The notes below the pieces were generated by a model. It did no database searches. It saw only the letters and a list, made by a program, of their open reading frames with translations, and was not told the origin of the DNA. From an uncultured Pelagibacteraceae bacterium (GTDB taxonomy: Bacteria; Pseudomonadota; Alphaproteobacteria; Pelagibacterales; Pelagibacteraceae), in contig CACPPK010000013.1 in the NCBI GenBank assembly GCA_902635845.1, positions 1 through 36,214 of the forward strand: 36,214 nt of DNA, written 5' to 3'. Position numbers and translations under genes: made by a program. Below, piece by piece: positions 25,270 through 34,164 of the stretch. How positions within the stretch are numbered: the stretch's first letter is position 1; every line of letters starts with the position of its first letter.

Positions 25270-26715
25270 TTATTTACCTTTTTTGATTACTGAATGTGCT
25301 ATTTTTTTCCAATTATAATCTATGTGAATAGTATTAATTACGTTTATTCTACCTTTATCAAAATCAATCATAATACTTTGTCCACCTTTACCAACCATTC
25401 CCATTATATTCCTTCCACGCATTCCTGAATAGTCTGCGTAGAACTGCCCAGCATATGATTTAGGATTTAAACCTGGACTTTTGTCATCTTTCCACTTATC
25501 GTTTTTTGGAATTCTTCTTTCATGAATATTTTTTAAATACTTTCCAACACAAGTATCATTTTGCCAATCATCTAGCATTGCTTTAGCTATTCTCAGATAA
25601 TCATACCTTGAAGCTCTGAATGAATATCTTAAAGGACCATCTTCATCTCTTACTTTATACTCTTTTAAAATTTTATTATTTCTATTATTGGATTTAATAG
25701 TTCTGTCATTCATTTTTAAAAACCACACATCATTTTTAACTTTTGCTTTGTCTATAAATATTTCATCTAAAAGATTTTGAAATTGACCTTCAGATTTAAA
25801 CCAAACATAGTTTATTAAAATATTGGTTATAAAATTAGTGTATTGATATTTGCTTTTTACCTTTTTTGAGTCTTTAAAAACTCCCTTCTGCAAGTGAAAT
25901 TCAACAGTATTTGCGTTCGCATTTTTTCTATATTTATTTGTTTTTAAATCCTTATCTGCATATTTTTGATGACCAGCAGCCATATTTAGAAGATTTATTA
26001 ATTTTTGATCATAAAAAAGTGTATTTTCTAATAGAGGCCAATCATTTAATCTATGGTCAACACCATTTATATATCCTTTACATATTGCATGACCTGTCAC
26101 ATAGGATACAATGCTTTTTCCAACAGACATGCTGGTAAACTGAGTATTATTATCAAACAAAATTCCAAAACGATTTTTTGGCGATATCTCATCTATAGTA
26201 ATTTTACCATCTTCGTAAAGTAAGTAACTAAGTAATGCTGTTTTCTGCATATGTTTTTTGATGTATTTGGAAATTTTGTCATCTCTTAATTCTGTTTTAA
26301 ATTTATAAGGATTTTTTGATCCTTTAGAGCCAGCACGGTCAAATTCATCTTCTGTATCAATGTATCTAAATAAATAATACAGCAAAGTATCTTTATTTGG
26401 TTTTGTGCCCCAAGGGATTTCTGATGATTTAAAAAATTTTATTTTTAGATTATTTGTAGCTTGAATTTTATGACATTCAAGCCAGAACCACTCGTTAGTT
26501 TTAACCTTTGGTTCATCAATAAGACCAACCTTTGGTACTTTTAAACCATGTTTTTGAATTAATTTTTTGCATCCTGGTTTTTGTTCAATATTTAAATACT
26601 GAGTATGACCGTTGTCTAATAACCACTTGTTAAACTCGTTAAGATAACTATCAGTTGCAAGAACATTGTTGGATAAAAATACCAAGCTAAAAATAATAAT
26701 TATAATTTTTTTCAT
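25270..26715 (-). CDS. Exported SxxK serine hydrolase (beta-lactamase/penicillin-binding-like fold)
   Basis: A 481-residue protein with a Sec signal peptide (MKKIIIIIFSLVFLSNNVLA). In the middle TSMSVGKSIVSYVTGHAI supplies the SxxK motif (S197-K200) of class C beta-lactamase-like serine hydrolases. RYSFRASRYDYLRIAKAMLDDW supplies a downstream tyrosine element, and VGKGGQSIMIDFDKGRI a KTG-like box near the C-terminus. The N-terminal 170 residues are an extension that I do not recognise. It could be an esterase, an amidohydrolase of the 6-aminohexanoate-dimer type, or a peptidase. Antibiotic resistance is not implied. It stands alone between umuC and the urease operon. Confidence 0.75.
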   Translation of the reverse strand: MKKIIIIIFSLVFLSNNVLATDSYLNEFNKWLLDNGHTQYLNIEQKPGCKKLIQKHGLKVPKVGLIDEPKVKTNEWFWLECHKIQATNNLKIKFFKSSEIPWGTKPNKDTLLYYLFRYIDTEDEFDRAGSKGSKNPYKFKTELRDDKISKYIKKHMQKTALLSYLLYEDGKITIDEISPKNRFGILFDNNTQFTSMSVGKSIVSYVTGHAICKGYINGVDHRLNDWPLLENTLFYDQKLINLLNMAAGHQKYADKDLKTNKYRKNANANTVEFHLQKGVFKDSKKVKSKYQYTNFITNILINYVWFKSEGQFQNLLDEIFIDKAKVKNDVWFLKMNDRTIKSNNRNNKILKEYKVRDEDGPLRYSFRASRYDYLRIAKAMLDDWQNDTCVGKYLKNIHERRIPKNDKWKDDKSPGLNPKSYAGQFYADYSGMRGRNIMGMVGKGGQSIMIDFDKGRINVINTIHIDYNWKKIAHSVIKKGK

Positions 26716-26753
26716 TTACTTTTTTTTATATTAGAAGAAAAATTAATGAAATT

Positions 26754-26801
26754 ACAACAAACAATTTTTTCATATTTTAAATTTTTTAAAACGTTTGTTG
26801 T
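26754..26801. repeat. Inverted repeat in the gap before the serine hydrolase
   Basis: ACAACAAAC (26754-26762) and GTTTGTTGT (26793-26801) are exact reverse complements around a 30-base AT-only-rich middle. It lies in the 148-base gap between the urease operon and the hydrolase. It could be an operator, an mRNA leader hairpin for the hydrolase, or part of a weak urease terminator. Confidence 0.4.
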
Positions 26802-26812
26802 CCCTTGATTTA

Positions 26813-26834
26813 AAAGTCAGCACAACCAGACTTT
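26813..26834 (-). terminator. Weak hairpin downstream of ureG
   Basis: AAAGTC (26813-26818) pairs with GACTTT (26829-26834) around a 10-base loop. On the minus strand it is followed by TTTTAAAT. It is the only stem-loop I see directly after the urease operon, but six pairs and a broken T-run make it a weak candidate. Confidence 0.3.
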
Positions 26835-26863
26835 ATATTTTATAAGATTAACAGATAAATTTT

Positions 26864-27475
26864 CTAAAGACCACCTGATGAAAATAAGAATTTAGCAACA
26901 TCTTCAACACCAATTTGCTTTTTCATCTGGCAAAAAACATAAGGTAAGCCATTTCGGGCCTTTTTTACGTCTTCTTTCATGTTTTCGAGATTAACTTCTA
27001 CATGAGGAGCTAAATCTGTCTTGTTAATAATTAACAAGTCTGATTTTTGAATGGCAGGGCCACCTTTTCTAGGGATATCTCCACCCATACCAACGTCAAT
27101 AACATAAATAGATAGATCAACTAATTCAGGACTAAAAGTTGCTGCTAAATTATCTCCACCAGACTCGATTAAAATCAAATCAAGATCAGGAAATTTTTTT
27201 TTCATATTTTCTACAGCAAGCATATTAATTGAAGCATCTTCACGAATTGCTGTATGTGGACATCCTCCTGTTTCAACTCCTTTAATTCTCTCTAAAGGTA
27301 AAGCTTGGACTTTCATCAAAAATTCTGCATCTTCTTTTGTATAAATATCGTTTGATATTACAGCCATAGAAATTTTCTTTGATAAAAACTTACAGAGTTC
27401 AGCAGTCAGACTTGTTTTTCCTGCACCAACAGGTCCACCTATTCCAACTTTTAATGGTCCATTTATATTTTTCAT
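26864..27475 (-). CDS. ureG: Urease accessory GTPase UreG
   Basis: A 203-residue UreG. It has P-loop [18 protein letters not shown] near the start, [12 protein letters not shown], the nickel-linked [15 protein letters not shown] and [19 protein letters not shown], plus the base-specific [10 protein letters not shown]. It hydrolyses GTP to deliver nickel to apo-urease with UreD and UreF. There is no histidine-rich N-terminal extension. The C-terminal region reads [17 protein letters not shown], less canonical than the usual switch around N/T-LKxGxG. It overlaps ureF by 4 bases and is the last gene of the operon. Confidence 0.97.
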   Translation of the reverse strand: MKNINGPLKVGIGGPVGAGKTSLTAELCKFLSKKISMAVISNDIYTKEDAEFLMKVQALPLERIKGVETGGCPHTAIREDASINMLAVENMKKKFPDLDLILIESGGDNLAATFSPELVDLSIYVIDVGMGGDIPRKGGPAIQKSDLLIINKTDLAPHVEVNLENMKEDVKKARNGLPYVFCQMKKQIGVEDVAKFLFSSGGL

Positions 27476-28152
27476 GTTTTATAAATCCGTGTTTTCAGAT
27501 TTTCATGCTTGATACTGTAGATATCACTATTAAAACAAATTCCACCTAAGTCTTCTAAATTCAAATTTTCACTTTCTTTTTCTATTTCTCTTATTAATTC
27601 ATAAGTCTGAATTATACAGTCTTGTCCAATTTTTTGTCCAATAGGTATATGTTTTATACAAACATTTATTAGATTTGATACAAAGGATTGTAGATAAGAT
27701 ACAGTTATTAAATCTAAGGGTATATCAAAATGTTTGGCTGCTTTAGCAACTGCAATTGGATATGCAGTATTTTCATGAATTTTATATTCCCAACTATCAG
27801 CTAACACTTTTCTAAAAGCATTACCCATCTCTATTGACTCTATTTTCCTTTCCTTGCTTGGACAAAGTGATAGAGCGAGTTCATTTAACTCTTCTCCCTG
27901 ATAAGTATATTTCATTAAAATTATGTCATTTTTGCCAGTTCCATATTTTAAGATACATTTTAAATAATCCAAAATATCTTCTTTTGACTTAATTAAATTA
28001 TCATTAATCATCGCCTCTAAACCATGAGAATATGAAAAACTTCCAACAGGAAATGAGGGTGAAAACCAAGTTTGAAGAATTTGTAAAGACTCTTTCAAAT
28101 TTTTTTTATTTTTTAATTTAGTGTTTATGGCTATGGGTTCTACCAATTCCAT
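27472..28152 (-). CDS. ureF: Urease accessory protein UreF
   Basis: A 226-residue UreF with the signature [24 protein letters not shown] and later [16 protein letters not shown] and [23 protein letters not shown]. It bridges UreD-urease and UreG during metallocentre assembly. The ATG lies 35 bases inside ureE. A strong GGAGG ribosome site directly before it is formed by the codons for the conserved Gly-Gly-Ala-Tyr-Gly of UreE, so the overlap is real and probably coupled. Confidence 0.93.
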   Translation of the reverse strand: MELVEPIAINTKLKNKKNLKESLQILQTWFSPSFPVGSFSYSHGLEAMINDNLIKSKEDILDYLKCILKYGTGKNDIILMKYTYQGEELNELALSLCPSKERKIESIEMGNAFRKVLADSWEYKIHENTAYPIAVAKAAKHFDIPLDLITVSYLQSFVSNLINVCIKHIPIGQKIGQDCIIQTYELIREIEKESENLNLEDLGGICFNSDIYSIKHENLKTRIYKT

Positions 28153-28561
28153 ATGCTCCTCCCTCTGGTTTAAAAGGTCTTGAAACTTTCTTAACCTTTC
28201 CGCCTAATTTTAATATCATTTTTTTTATTACTTCATCATACTGGATAAAAATTTTATCTTTTTCAATTTGACATGGCATATGTCTATTTCCAATATGCCA
28301 TATAAGTTGCATTAAATTTTTTCCTTTTATTTCTAATAAACTTTCTTTTTTGTTTTTGATTAAAATCAAATTTCCGCTTTGAAGTCTAAAAGCTTGATTT
28401 TCTGAAAGTGATTTTGTCTCTGGTAAATTAACTAAAAATTCAAAACCATTATCTGAAATAAGTTTTTTTCTTCTTAAAAATCTCTCATCATAAGACAAAG
28501 ATATGTGATCTTTTGCTTTATTTTTGGCTATTTTATTAACTATTAAAAAACAATTATCCAT
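28118..28561 (-). CDS. ureE: Urease accessory nickel chaperone UreE
   Basis: A 147-residue UreE. The N-terminal domain is divergent; the C-terminal metal domain has LMQLIWHIGNRHMPCQIEKD with the conserved histidine, then [18 protein letters not shown] at the end. The short histidine tail (HSHKH) is the usual nickel-binding tail in reduced form. It donates nickel to UreG. It sits 3 bases downstream of ureC and overlaps ureF. Confidence 0.92.
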   Translation of the reverse strand: MDNCFLIVNKIAKNKAKDHISLSYDERFLRRKKLISDNGFEFLVNLPETKSLSENQAFRLQSGNLILIKNKKESLLEIKGKNLMQLIWHIGNRHMPCQIEKDKIFIQYDEVIKKMILKLGGKVKKVSRPFKPEGGAYGIGRTHSHKH

Positions 28562-28564
28562 AAG

Positions 28565-30271
28565 CTAAAACATAAAATATCTTTGTGCTAAAGGAAGTTC
28601 TTTAGCTGGTTCACAAGTAATTATTTCACCGTCAGCTTTTACTTCATAAGTCTCGGGATTAACCTCAATCTTTGGACACTTATTATTTAAAATCATATCT
28701 TTTTTTGAAATAGCTCTTGTATTTTCTACAGGTAATAAGTCTTTTCTAATACTTGCATCTTTTAATGAATTCTTTTCAAGAGCTAGTTTGCTTGTAAAAA
28801 TTACTGAAGATTTTTCTAAAGAAGTTCCAAATGATGAAAACATTGGTCTAGTGTATACCGGCTGTGGAGTTGGAATTGATGCATTTGGGTCTCCCATTTG
28901 AGCACAAGCTATACTTCCCCCTATTAGTATCATTTCTGGCTTTGCACCAAAGAATGCTGGATCCCATAAAACTAAATCTGCACGTTTATTTTTTTCAATA
29001 CTACCAATATGTTTTGAAATTCCATGAGCGATTGCTGGATTAATTGTGTATTTTGCTAAATATCTTTTAACTCTAAAATTATCATTATCCCCTTTTTCCT
29101 CTGGTAAACTTCCTCTTTGAACTTTCATTTTATGTGCAGTTTGCCAAGTTCTAATTATAACTTCTCCGACTCTTCCCATTGCCTGACTATCTGATGCAAT
29201 AATTGAAAATGCACCCAAATCATGAAGAATATCTTCTGCCGCAATTGTTTCTCTTCTTATTCTACTTTCGGCAAATGCTACGTCCTCTGGAATAGATTTA
29301 TCAAGATGGTGACAAACCATAAGCATATCCAAATGTTCCTCTATTGTATTGATTGTATATGGTCTGGTCGGATTTGTTGAGGAAGGAATAACATACTCTT
29401 CTCCACAAACTTTAATTATATCTGGTGCATGTCCACCACCAGCACCCTCTGTATGAAAAGCATGTATAGTTCTTTTGTTAATTGCTTTGATAGTATTTTC
29501 TACAAACCCACTTTCATTTAAAGTGTCAGTATGAATCATTACTTGAACATCATTTTTGTCGGCAATATTTAAACAATTATCAATTGCTCCAGGAGTAGTT
29601 CCCCAATCCTCATGTAATTTTAAAGCTGAGGCTCCAGCTAAAATTTGTTCCTCAAGACCTTCCGGTAATGAAGAATTTCCTTTTCCTGCAAAAGCTAAAT
29701 TCATAGAAAAACCATCAGCAGATTGAATCATTCTTCGTATGTGCCATGGTCCAGGTGTACACGTTGTTGCAAGTGTTCCATGAGCAGGTCCAGTGCCTCC
29801 TCCTAGCATTGTTGTAATACCTGAATGCAAGGCGTCATCAATTTGTTGAGGGCATATGTAATGAATATGACTATCAAAACCCCCTGCTGTTAAAATTTTT
29901 CCTTCACCTGCAATTATCTCTGTTCCTGGACCAATAATAATATTTACTTTAGATTGAGTATCTGGATTGCCAGCTTTACCAATTTCAAATATTTTTCCGT
30001 CTTTTAAGCCAACATCAGCCTTATAAATTCCATTTACATCAACTATTAAAGCATTGGTAATAACTGTATCAGCAGCTCCTTTTTTTCTACTAATTTGTGA
30101 TTGACCCATCCCATCTCTTATTACTTTTCCACCACCAAACTTTACTTCTTCACCATAAGTGGTTAAATCTTTTTCAACCTCAATAAATAGGTCGGTATCT
30201 GCGAGCCTTACTTTATCTCCAGTTGTAGGCCCATACATATCTGCATAAGCTGCTCTAGAAATTTTGACCAT
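28565..30271 (-). CDS. ureC: Urease alpha (catalytic) subunit
   Basis: A 568-residue UreC with the full nickel centre visible: H135 and H137 in [11 protein letters not shown], the carbamylated lysine K218 in [12 protein letters not shown]247 in VMIHTDTL, H273 in [10 protein letters not shown] and D361 in ASDSQAMGR. The mobile flap [21 protein letters not shown] includes the flap cysteine (C320) and catalytic histidine. Numbering is one higher than Klebsiella UreC. It hydrolyses urea to ammonia and carbamate. Its ATG overlaps the ureB stop by one base. Length and motifs are complete, so it should be active. Confidence 0.98.
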   Translation of the reverse strand: MVKISRAAYADMYGPTTGDKVRLADTDLFIEVEKDLTTYGEEVKFGGGKVIRDGMGQSQISRKKGAADTVITNALIVDVNGIYKADVGLKDGKIFEIGKAGNPDTQSKVNIIIGPGTEIIAGEGKILTAGGFDSHIHYICPQQIDDALHSGITTMLGGGTGPAHGTLATTCTPGPWHIRRMIQSADGFSMNLAFAGKGNSSLPEGLEEQILAGASALKLHEDWGTTPGAIDNCLNIADKNDVQVMIHTDTLNESGFVENTIKAINKRTIHAFHTEGAGGGHAPDIIKVCGEEYVIPSSTNPTRPYTINTIEEHLDMLMVCHHLDKSIPEDVAFAESRIRRETIAAEDILHDLGAFSIIASDSQAMGRVGEVIIRTWQTAHKMKVQRGSLPEEKGDNDNFRVKRYLAKYTINPAIAHGISKHIGSIEKNKRADLVLWDPAFFGAKPEMILIGGSIACAQMGDPNASIPTPQPVYTRPMFSSFGTSLEKSSVIFTSKLALEKNSLKDASIRKDLLPVENTRAISKKDMILNNKCPKIEVNPETYEVKADGEIITCEPAKELPLAQRYFMF

Positions 30272-30576
30272 TATAAATTACCCATAACTTTCTTATTGAA
30301 CCCGTATATTTTTTTTAATCCATTTATTTCTATAAGCTCAACATCTTTGGATTGACCCGGTTCAAATCTCACTGCAGTTCCTGATGGGATATTTAATCTT
30401 TTTCCATAAGCTAAATCTCGATCAAACACTAAATGCTCGTTTGTTTCAAAAAAATGATAGTGGCTTCCAACTTGCACAGGTCTATCTCCAGTATTTGAAA
30501 TTTTAACTTTTGTAACTTTGGAGTCTTTATTTAGGTTTATTTCCTCATTTTTTGTAAATAATTCACCTGGCTTCAT
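30271..30576 (-). CDS. ureB: Urease beta subunit
   Basis: A 101-residue UreB with the conserved [43 protein letters not shown] and the closing [14 protein letters not shown]. It is separate from UreA, as in most proteobacteria. The gene is 7 bases after ureA and overlaps ureC by one base. Confidence 0.97.
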   Translation of the reverse strand: MKPGELFTKNEEINLNKDSKVTKVKISNTGDRPVQVGSHYHFFETNEHLVFDRDLAYGKRLNIPSGTAVRFEPGQSKDVELIEINGLKKIYGFNKKVMGNL

Positions 30577-30583
30577 AATAATA

Positions 30584-30886
30584 TCATCTAATAGGTTTGT
30601 GCACTGTTACTAATTTAGTTCCATCAGGAAAAGTGGCTTCTACTTGAACTTCTTTCACCATATCAGGAACACCTTCCATGCAATCCTTTTTTTTAATTAC
30701 ATGAGCTCCTGCTTCCATAAGTTCTGCAACACTTTTACCTTCTCTAGCTCCCTCGACAACAAAATCTGTTATTAAAGCGATAACCTCTGGATAATTCAAT
30801 TTTATACCTTTGGATAATCTATTTTTAGCGACAATCGCAGCAAGGCTAATTAAGAGTTTATCTTTTTCTCTAGGAGTAAGTTTCAT
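30584..30886 (-). CDS. ureA: Urease gamma subunit
   Basis: A 100-residue UreA starting [17 protein letters not shown], with [21 protein letters not shown] and [24 protein letters not shown]. This is the normal size and composition of the gamma subunit. It begins 5 bases after ureD in the same transcript. Confidence 0.97.
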   Translation of the reverse strand: MKLTPREKDKLLISLAAIVAKNRLSKGIKLNYPEVIALITDFVVEGAREGKSVAELMEAGAHVIKKKDCMEGVPDMVKEVQVEATFPDGTKLVTVHKPIR

Positions 30887-30891
30887 TTATA

Positions 30892-31701
30892 TTATATATT
30901 CCATACTTTTGGTATCTTTGAACCTTCAAAAAAATAAGACAAAATTTTATCAATTGCAAATTTAAGATTATAACTATCTTTAGATAAAAGTCTTACGATC
31001 AATTTATTATCCCAATGAGAATAATTTGAAGTTGTATTTTCATTGTTAGTTAAAGTTTCAGACAGATTATTAACTTTTTTCAAAAACTTATCTCCTGCAA
31101 TAATAATTGTCGCAACTGCAGAATTATTATTTAATGTTGAAAAACTATTCAAATATTTTTTTTCGAATAAACCTGTATTTATTGCTTCTGTATGAATTAA
31201 TTTTTTATCAATATTAATATTCCAAAAATCTGAAAAATATCCCTTTTCAAACTCCTCCTTCATGGAAGTTCGTCCAAAAATAATATTTTCACAAAGGAAT
31301 AAATTTGAGTCTTTTGATAAATTAAAATTAATTTTTCTTTTTAAATTACAATAATTAAATAAAATTAATTCTTTAGGTAACCAAAATAAATTTGAATTAT
31401 TTAATAAATTTAAATTAATTTCTAAATTAGCTGGATTACCAAAACCACTATAAATTTTTTCTGCCGCCTGTGTTGAAATACAAAGATTCGAACTATCAAT
31501 TTCAAATTCGTAGTCATATTCATCTCCACTAGTAATTCCACCAGCAGTATTGATAAGCATCAGTTGTTTTAAATTTTCATGAAAATCTGGCATCAAAGCT
31601 TTTAAGGATCCCTGTTGATAAAGTTTTTGAAAATTTTGATTTTTTATTTTTATTTCTAATCTGCCCTTAGATTTTTCTAGTTTTTTTTGACTAATATTCA
31701 T
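30892..31701 (-). CDS. ureD: Urease accessory protein UreD
   Basis: A 269-residue UreD. The family blocks are QGSLKALMPDF, LMLINTAGGITSGDEYDYEF, STQAAEKIYSG, WLPKELILFN and IFGRTSMKE, with a final PKVWNI. It is the scaffold of the UreDFG complex that binds apo-urease. As the first gene of ureDABCEFG it carries the operon promoter. The divergence from the family average in the middle (asparagine- and lysine-rich) fits the AT-rich genome. Confidence 0.93.
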   Translation of the reverse strand: MNISQKKLEKSKGRLEIKIKNQNFQKLYQQGSLKALMPDFHENLKQLMLINTAGGITSGDEYDYEFEIDSSNLCISTQAAEKIYSGFGNPANLEINLNLLNNSNLFWLPKELILFNYCNLKRKINFNLSKDSNLFLCENIIFGRTSMKEEFEKGYFSDFWNINIDKKLIHTEAINTGLFEKKYLNSFSTLNNNSAVATIIIAGDKFLKKVNNLSETLTNNENTTSNYSHWDNKLIVRLLSKDSYNLKFAIDKILSYFFEGSKIPKVWNI

Positions 31702-31728
31702 TATCTTATCCTAGCACAAAAAAACCTT

Positions 31729-31758
31729 TTTATAATTTGCCAATTTTTACAGCTTGAA
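31729..31758 (-). promoter_or_regulatory. Candidate urease operon promoter
   Basis: On the minus strand TTCAAG (31758-31753), 18 bases, then TATAAA (31734-31729). Transcription would begin near 31722 and an AGGA ribosome site lies 8 bases before the ureD ATG. GGCAAAT occurs twice, 26 bases apart (31741-31735 and 31767-31761), around and above the promoter, and might be a regulator site. No sigma-54 element with the required GG/GC pairs is present. Confidence 0.33.
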
Positions 31759-31787
31759 TTATTTGCCTTTTTTAATAAAAAGAAAGC

Positions 31788-32009
31788 ATGCAGAACCAAG
31801 AAATAGTCAAAATAATAGAAAACCTAAAAGGACGAAGAAATTATGAGGAAAAAAGAGCCTCCAAATTAGGTTTTGCTTCTCTTTATGATTACTTTGAAGA
31901 TAAGATTTCAAAGAAACAAAAAGCTATTGAGGACAAACAAAAAGAATTAGAAGCTGCAAAAGCTAAAGATGAACCAAAAGCAAATAAAAAAAGCTGTAGT
32001 TGTTGTTAA
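31788..32009 (+). CDS. Small coiled-coil protein with a CSCC tail
   Basis: A 73-residue protein that I do not recognise. It starts MQNQEIVKIIENLKGRRNYEEKR, then a short GFASLYDYFEDKI segment, followed by a lysine/glutamate/alanine-rich helix likely to form a coiled coil, ending KKSCSCC. There is no signal peptide. The clustered cysteines suggest metal or thiol chemistry, but this is inference. It diverges from the urease operon across 86 bases and its stop overlaps that of the glycosidase-like gene by 4 bases. A GAAAG element precedes the ATG. Confidence 0.6.
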   Translation: MQNQEIVKIIENLKGRRNYEEKRASKLGFASLYDYFEDKISKKQKAIEDKQKELEAAKAKDEPKANKKSCSCC

Positions 32010-33013
32010 AATTCTAAAATTTTTTTAGATCCATCTTTATAAGAAAACTCTACTTTTTTTTCTGAAATACTTTTTATTGATGTAAACCCGTCATATTCAG
32101 CAATAAATTCATTTAATTTTTTTCTACCATTTTTGCTCATTTTTCTTCCTGGAGCATTAACACCAACATCAATGATTAGTTCAGCTCCATTTAAAAATGC
32201 ATTGACCCAAGCTTTCACTGGAGGACCACAGGTCATTGCCTCTGTTAACCAGATAGGTTTATCAACATCTGCACTTTTTAACAAAGCAGCAAATTCATCA
32301 ACCCAAAGCTGTTTATCACATTGCCCATCTGGGCCACTTATGTGGTGTAAGTTTGCAATATCAAAATTATCTTTAATTTTTGGTAAAACAACTTTCCAAT
32401 ACTTTTTACTTTCTGGAAACATTCCAGCTGCTCCAGCCATGACAATAACTGCATCTGGTTGTTTTTCTTTGATCACTTTTGATGAGAAATTAAAGATTTC
32501 AATAAAATCTTCCTTACTTCCTTTAAAAAACATTTTAAACTCTGGTTCATTCATTACATCCCAATATTTTATAGGTTTTGTTAATCCAGGCATATCATTT
32601 GATCCATCACCATCATAACGATCTACTAATTTTATAAGAAAATTTTTATAATCATCCATTGAACAAGGTTTACTTAAATATTTTGTAAAACGTTTTCCAA
32701 AAGGACTTTTAGCTTTTTTTCTTTTGCAAGATTTTTGTTCCCAATTTGCATGAGGCCAGATAGTTGCTAAAATTGTTTGATTATGCTCTTGAGCGTAAAC
32801 AACATATTTATCTGCTTCTTCCCAGTTAAACTTTCCTTTTTCTTTTTCAATGTGATTCCAGATAAAAGGCCCTGGATGAGGTCTGACCCATTGGTTTTCT
32901 TTACCACGCATTTTTTCGTCTCGTATTTCAGTCAATTCACCAAATCTCGATTGAGAATTTGCAAAATTAGTTAAAAATAAAAAAGATAGTAAAATAATTA
33001 ATAATTTTTTCAT
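32006..33013 (-). CDS. Exported glycosidase-like protein (clan GH-A TIM barrel)
   Basis: About 335 residues from the ATG at 33013, which overlaps the DUF1501 stop as TGATG; a TTG codon one position upstream is the alternative. A signal peptide (MKKLLIILLSFLFLTNFANS) is followed by a barrel with WDVMNEPEF (E156, proton donor) and PIWLTEAMTCGP (E258, nucleophile), as in clan GH-A retaining glycosidases. GKFNWEEADKYVVYAQEHNQ is a typical early element. Four cysteines fit a periplasmic location. The exact GH family and substrate are not clear. Secreted glycosidases are unusual in streamlined SAR11-type genomes, so a role in trimming the cell's own glycan is possible. Confidence 0.75.
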   Translation of the reverse strand: MKKLLIILLSFLFLTNFANSQSRFGELTEIRDEKMRGKENQWVRPHPGPFIWNHIEKEKGKFNWEEADKYVVYAQEHNQTILATIWPHANWEQKSCKRKKAKSPFGKRFTKYLSKPCSMDDYKNFLIKLVDRYDGDGSNDMPGLTKPIKYWDVMNEPEFKMFFKGSKEDFIEIFNFSSKVIKEKQPDAVIVMAGAAGMFPESKKYWKVVLPKIKDNFDIANLHHISGPDGQCDKQLWVDEFAALLKSADVDKPIWLTEAMTCGPPVKAWVNAFLNGAELIIDVGVNAPGRKMSKNGRKKLNEFIAEYDGFTSIKSISEKKVEFSYKDGSKKILEF

Positions 33014-34164
33014 CAAGCCTTAAAAAGCTTATCGGATAAATTTGGTAGATTTTCACCCCAGAAAACTTCTTTGGTAACTTTTTTGAAATCTATATCAAAG
33101 ACTGTAGACATTGCGGATGCATAAATTGCTCTTGAATCTATTGTAGAATTTAAGTCTCTTCCTTCAAATAATTCTTTTCTCTTTAATCCTGGCCAATCTG
33201 TATGAACTTGTGCTTTTTTAACTAATCCTCCTGCCATTAAGATAGCTGAACCATAACCATGCTCAGTTCCATTACTGCTGTTCTGTTTAATTGTTCTTCC
33301 AAATTCAGTTAATGTTAAAATTAAAGTGTTATCAAAAGCCTTTTTGCTCATTGAAGATTTAAGTGATTTAACAATGTTATCGTAATCTGAAAGGCAATCT
33401 GCATGAGCTCCATTGGTTGCACCTTGAGCTGCATGGGTATCAAAACCATCAACTTCAAATACTGCTACTCTTGGTCCATCAGCTTTTGATAATTCATTAG
33501 CTGCATTTGAAGCAAGTACCCAGCTGCTATCAGTTGATGTATTACTTAATTCTCTTGTTTGAATGATTTCTAAATTTTCACTTAATAATTTTTCATCATA
33601 CTCTTTATACACATCTTGAATCATCTTTAGAGTTGATGGATATGGTAATTTATGACCCACTGGAAAATAATTATTATTCATTGGAACACCTCTAATTAGT
33701 AAAGGCATAGGCAACGCTAAAGCTAATCCATTACCAGTCATTCCAGCAATTTTCATTCCTCTTCCAAGCCAACCTGTTTTTTCTTGATAAGGTATTTTAC
33801 CACCTGACTCCATTAAGTTTTGTCCATCGAAATGTGATCGACCTGTATAAGGAATGTTTGTTGCATGTACTGCAGCACTTAAATTTTGATCCCAAAGACT
33901 TTTAAATGTTTTTAATGCTGGGTGTAAATCAAAATCTGAAGTTAATTTTAAAGTTCTATCAAGATTGATTTTACTTCTTAATTTTTCGAAATTTTTGTCA
34001 CCTTTAACTGGAATAGCACATAGACCATCCATTCCACCACGAAGCATTATGATTACTAAATTTTTCTTTGTTCCAGGATTTGCATAAGCTGTTCCACCAA
34101 AACCAGCAAAATACAATGAAGTAAGGGCTGTAGTTTTTAAAAAATCTCTTCTTGTTATCTTCAT
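33013..34164 (-). CDS. DUF1501 family protein with a Tat-type signal
   Basis: A 383-residue protein that begins MKITRRDFLKTTALTSLYFA, a textbook twin-arginine signal with the RR-x-F-L-K motif and a following AYA cleavage site. The DUF1501 marks are VIIMLRGGMDGLCAIPV, YTGRSHFDGQNLMESG, VAVFEVDGFDTHAAQG and LTEFGRTIKQNSSNGTEHGYG. The family is related in fold to sulfatases and alkaline phosphatases and usually occurs next to DUF1800, but its reaction is unknown. The gene overlaps DUF1800 upstream (ATGA) and the glycosidase-like gene downstream. Confidence 0.88.
   Translation of the reverse strand: MKITRRDFLKTTALTSLYFAGFGGTAYANPGTKKNLVIIMLRGGMDGLCAIPVKGDKNFEKLRSKINLDRTLKLTSDFDLHPALKTFKSLWDQNLSAAVHATNIPYTGRSHFDGQNLMESGGKIPYQEKTGWLGRGMKIAGMTGNGLALALPMPLLIRGVPMNNNYFPVGHKLPYPSTLKMIQDVYKEYDEKLLSENLEIIQTRELSNTSTDSSWVLASNAANELSKADGPRVAVFEVDGFDTHAAQGATNGAHADCLSDYDNIVKSLKSSMSKKAFDNTLILTLTEFGRTIKQNSSNGTEHGYGSAILMAGGLVKKAQVHTDWPGLKRKELFEGRDLNSTIDSRAIYASAMSTVFDIDFKKVTKEVFWGENLPNLSDKLFKA

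Noticed and set aside
25270..26715. Antibiotic-resistance beta-lactamase
   Set aside because: Only the SxxK fold family is supported; length and surroundings do not fit a dedicated beta-lactamase.
26751..26810. A 20-codon plus-strand frame starting ATGAAATTACAACAA
   Set aside because: The ATG is at about 26746, the frame is very short, there is no ribosome site and it overlaps an inverted repeat.
31729..31767. Possible sigma-54/NtrC control of urease from TTGGCA-like bases
   Set aside because: The -24/-12 pattern needs GG and GC at fixed spacing; the downstream GC is missing and no NtrC-type dyad is seen.
32133..32618. Plus-strand frame of 161 codons inside the glycosidase-like gene
   Set aside because: Antisense to a gene with clear catalytic motifs and signal peptide; composition is that of a reverse-strand shadow.
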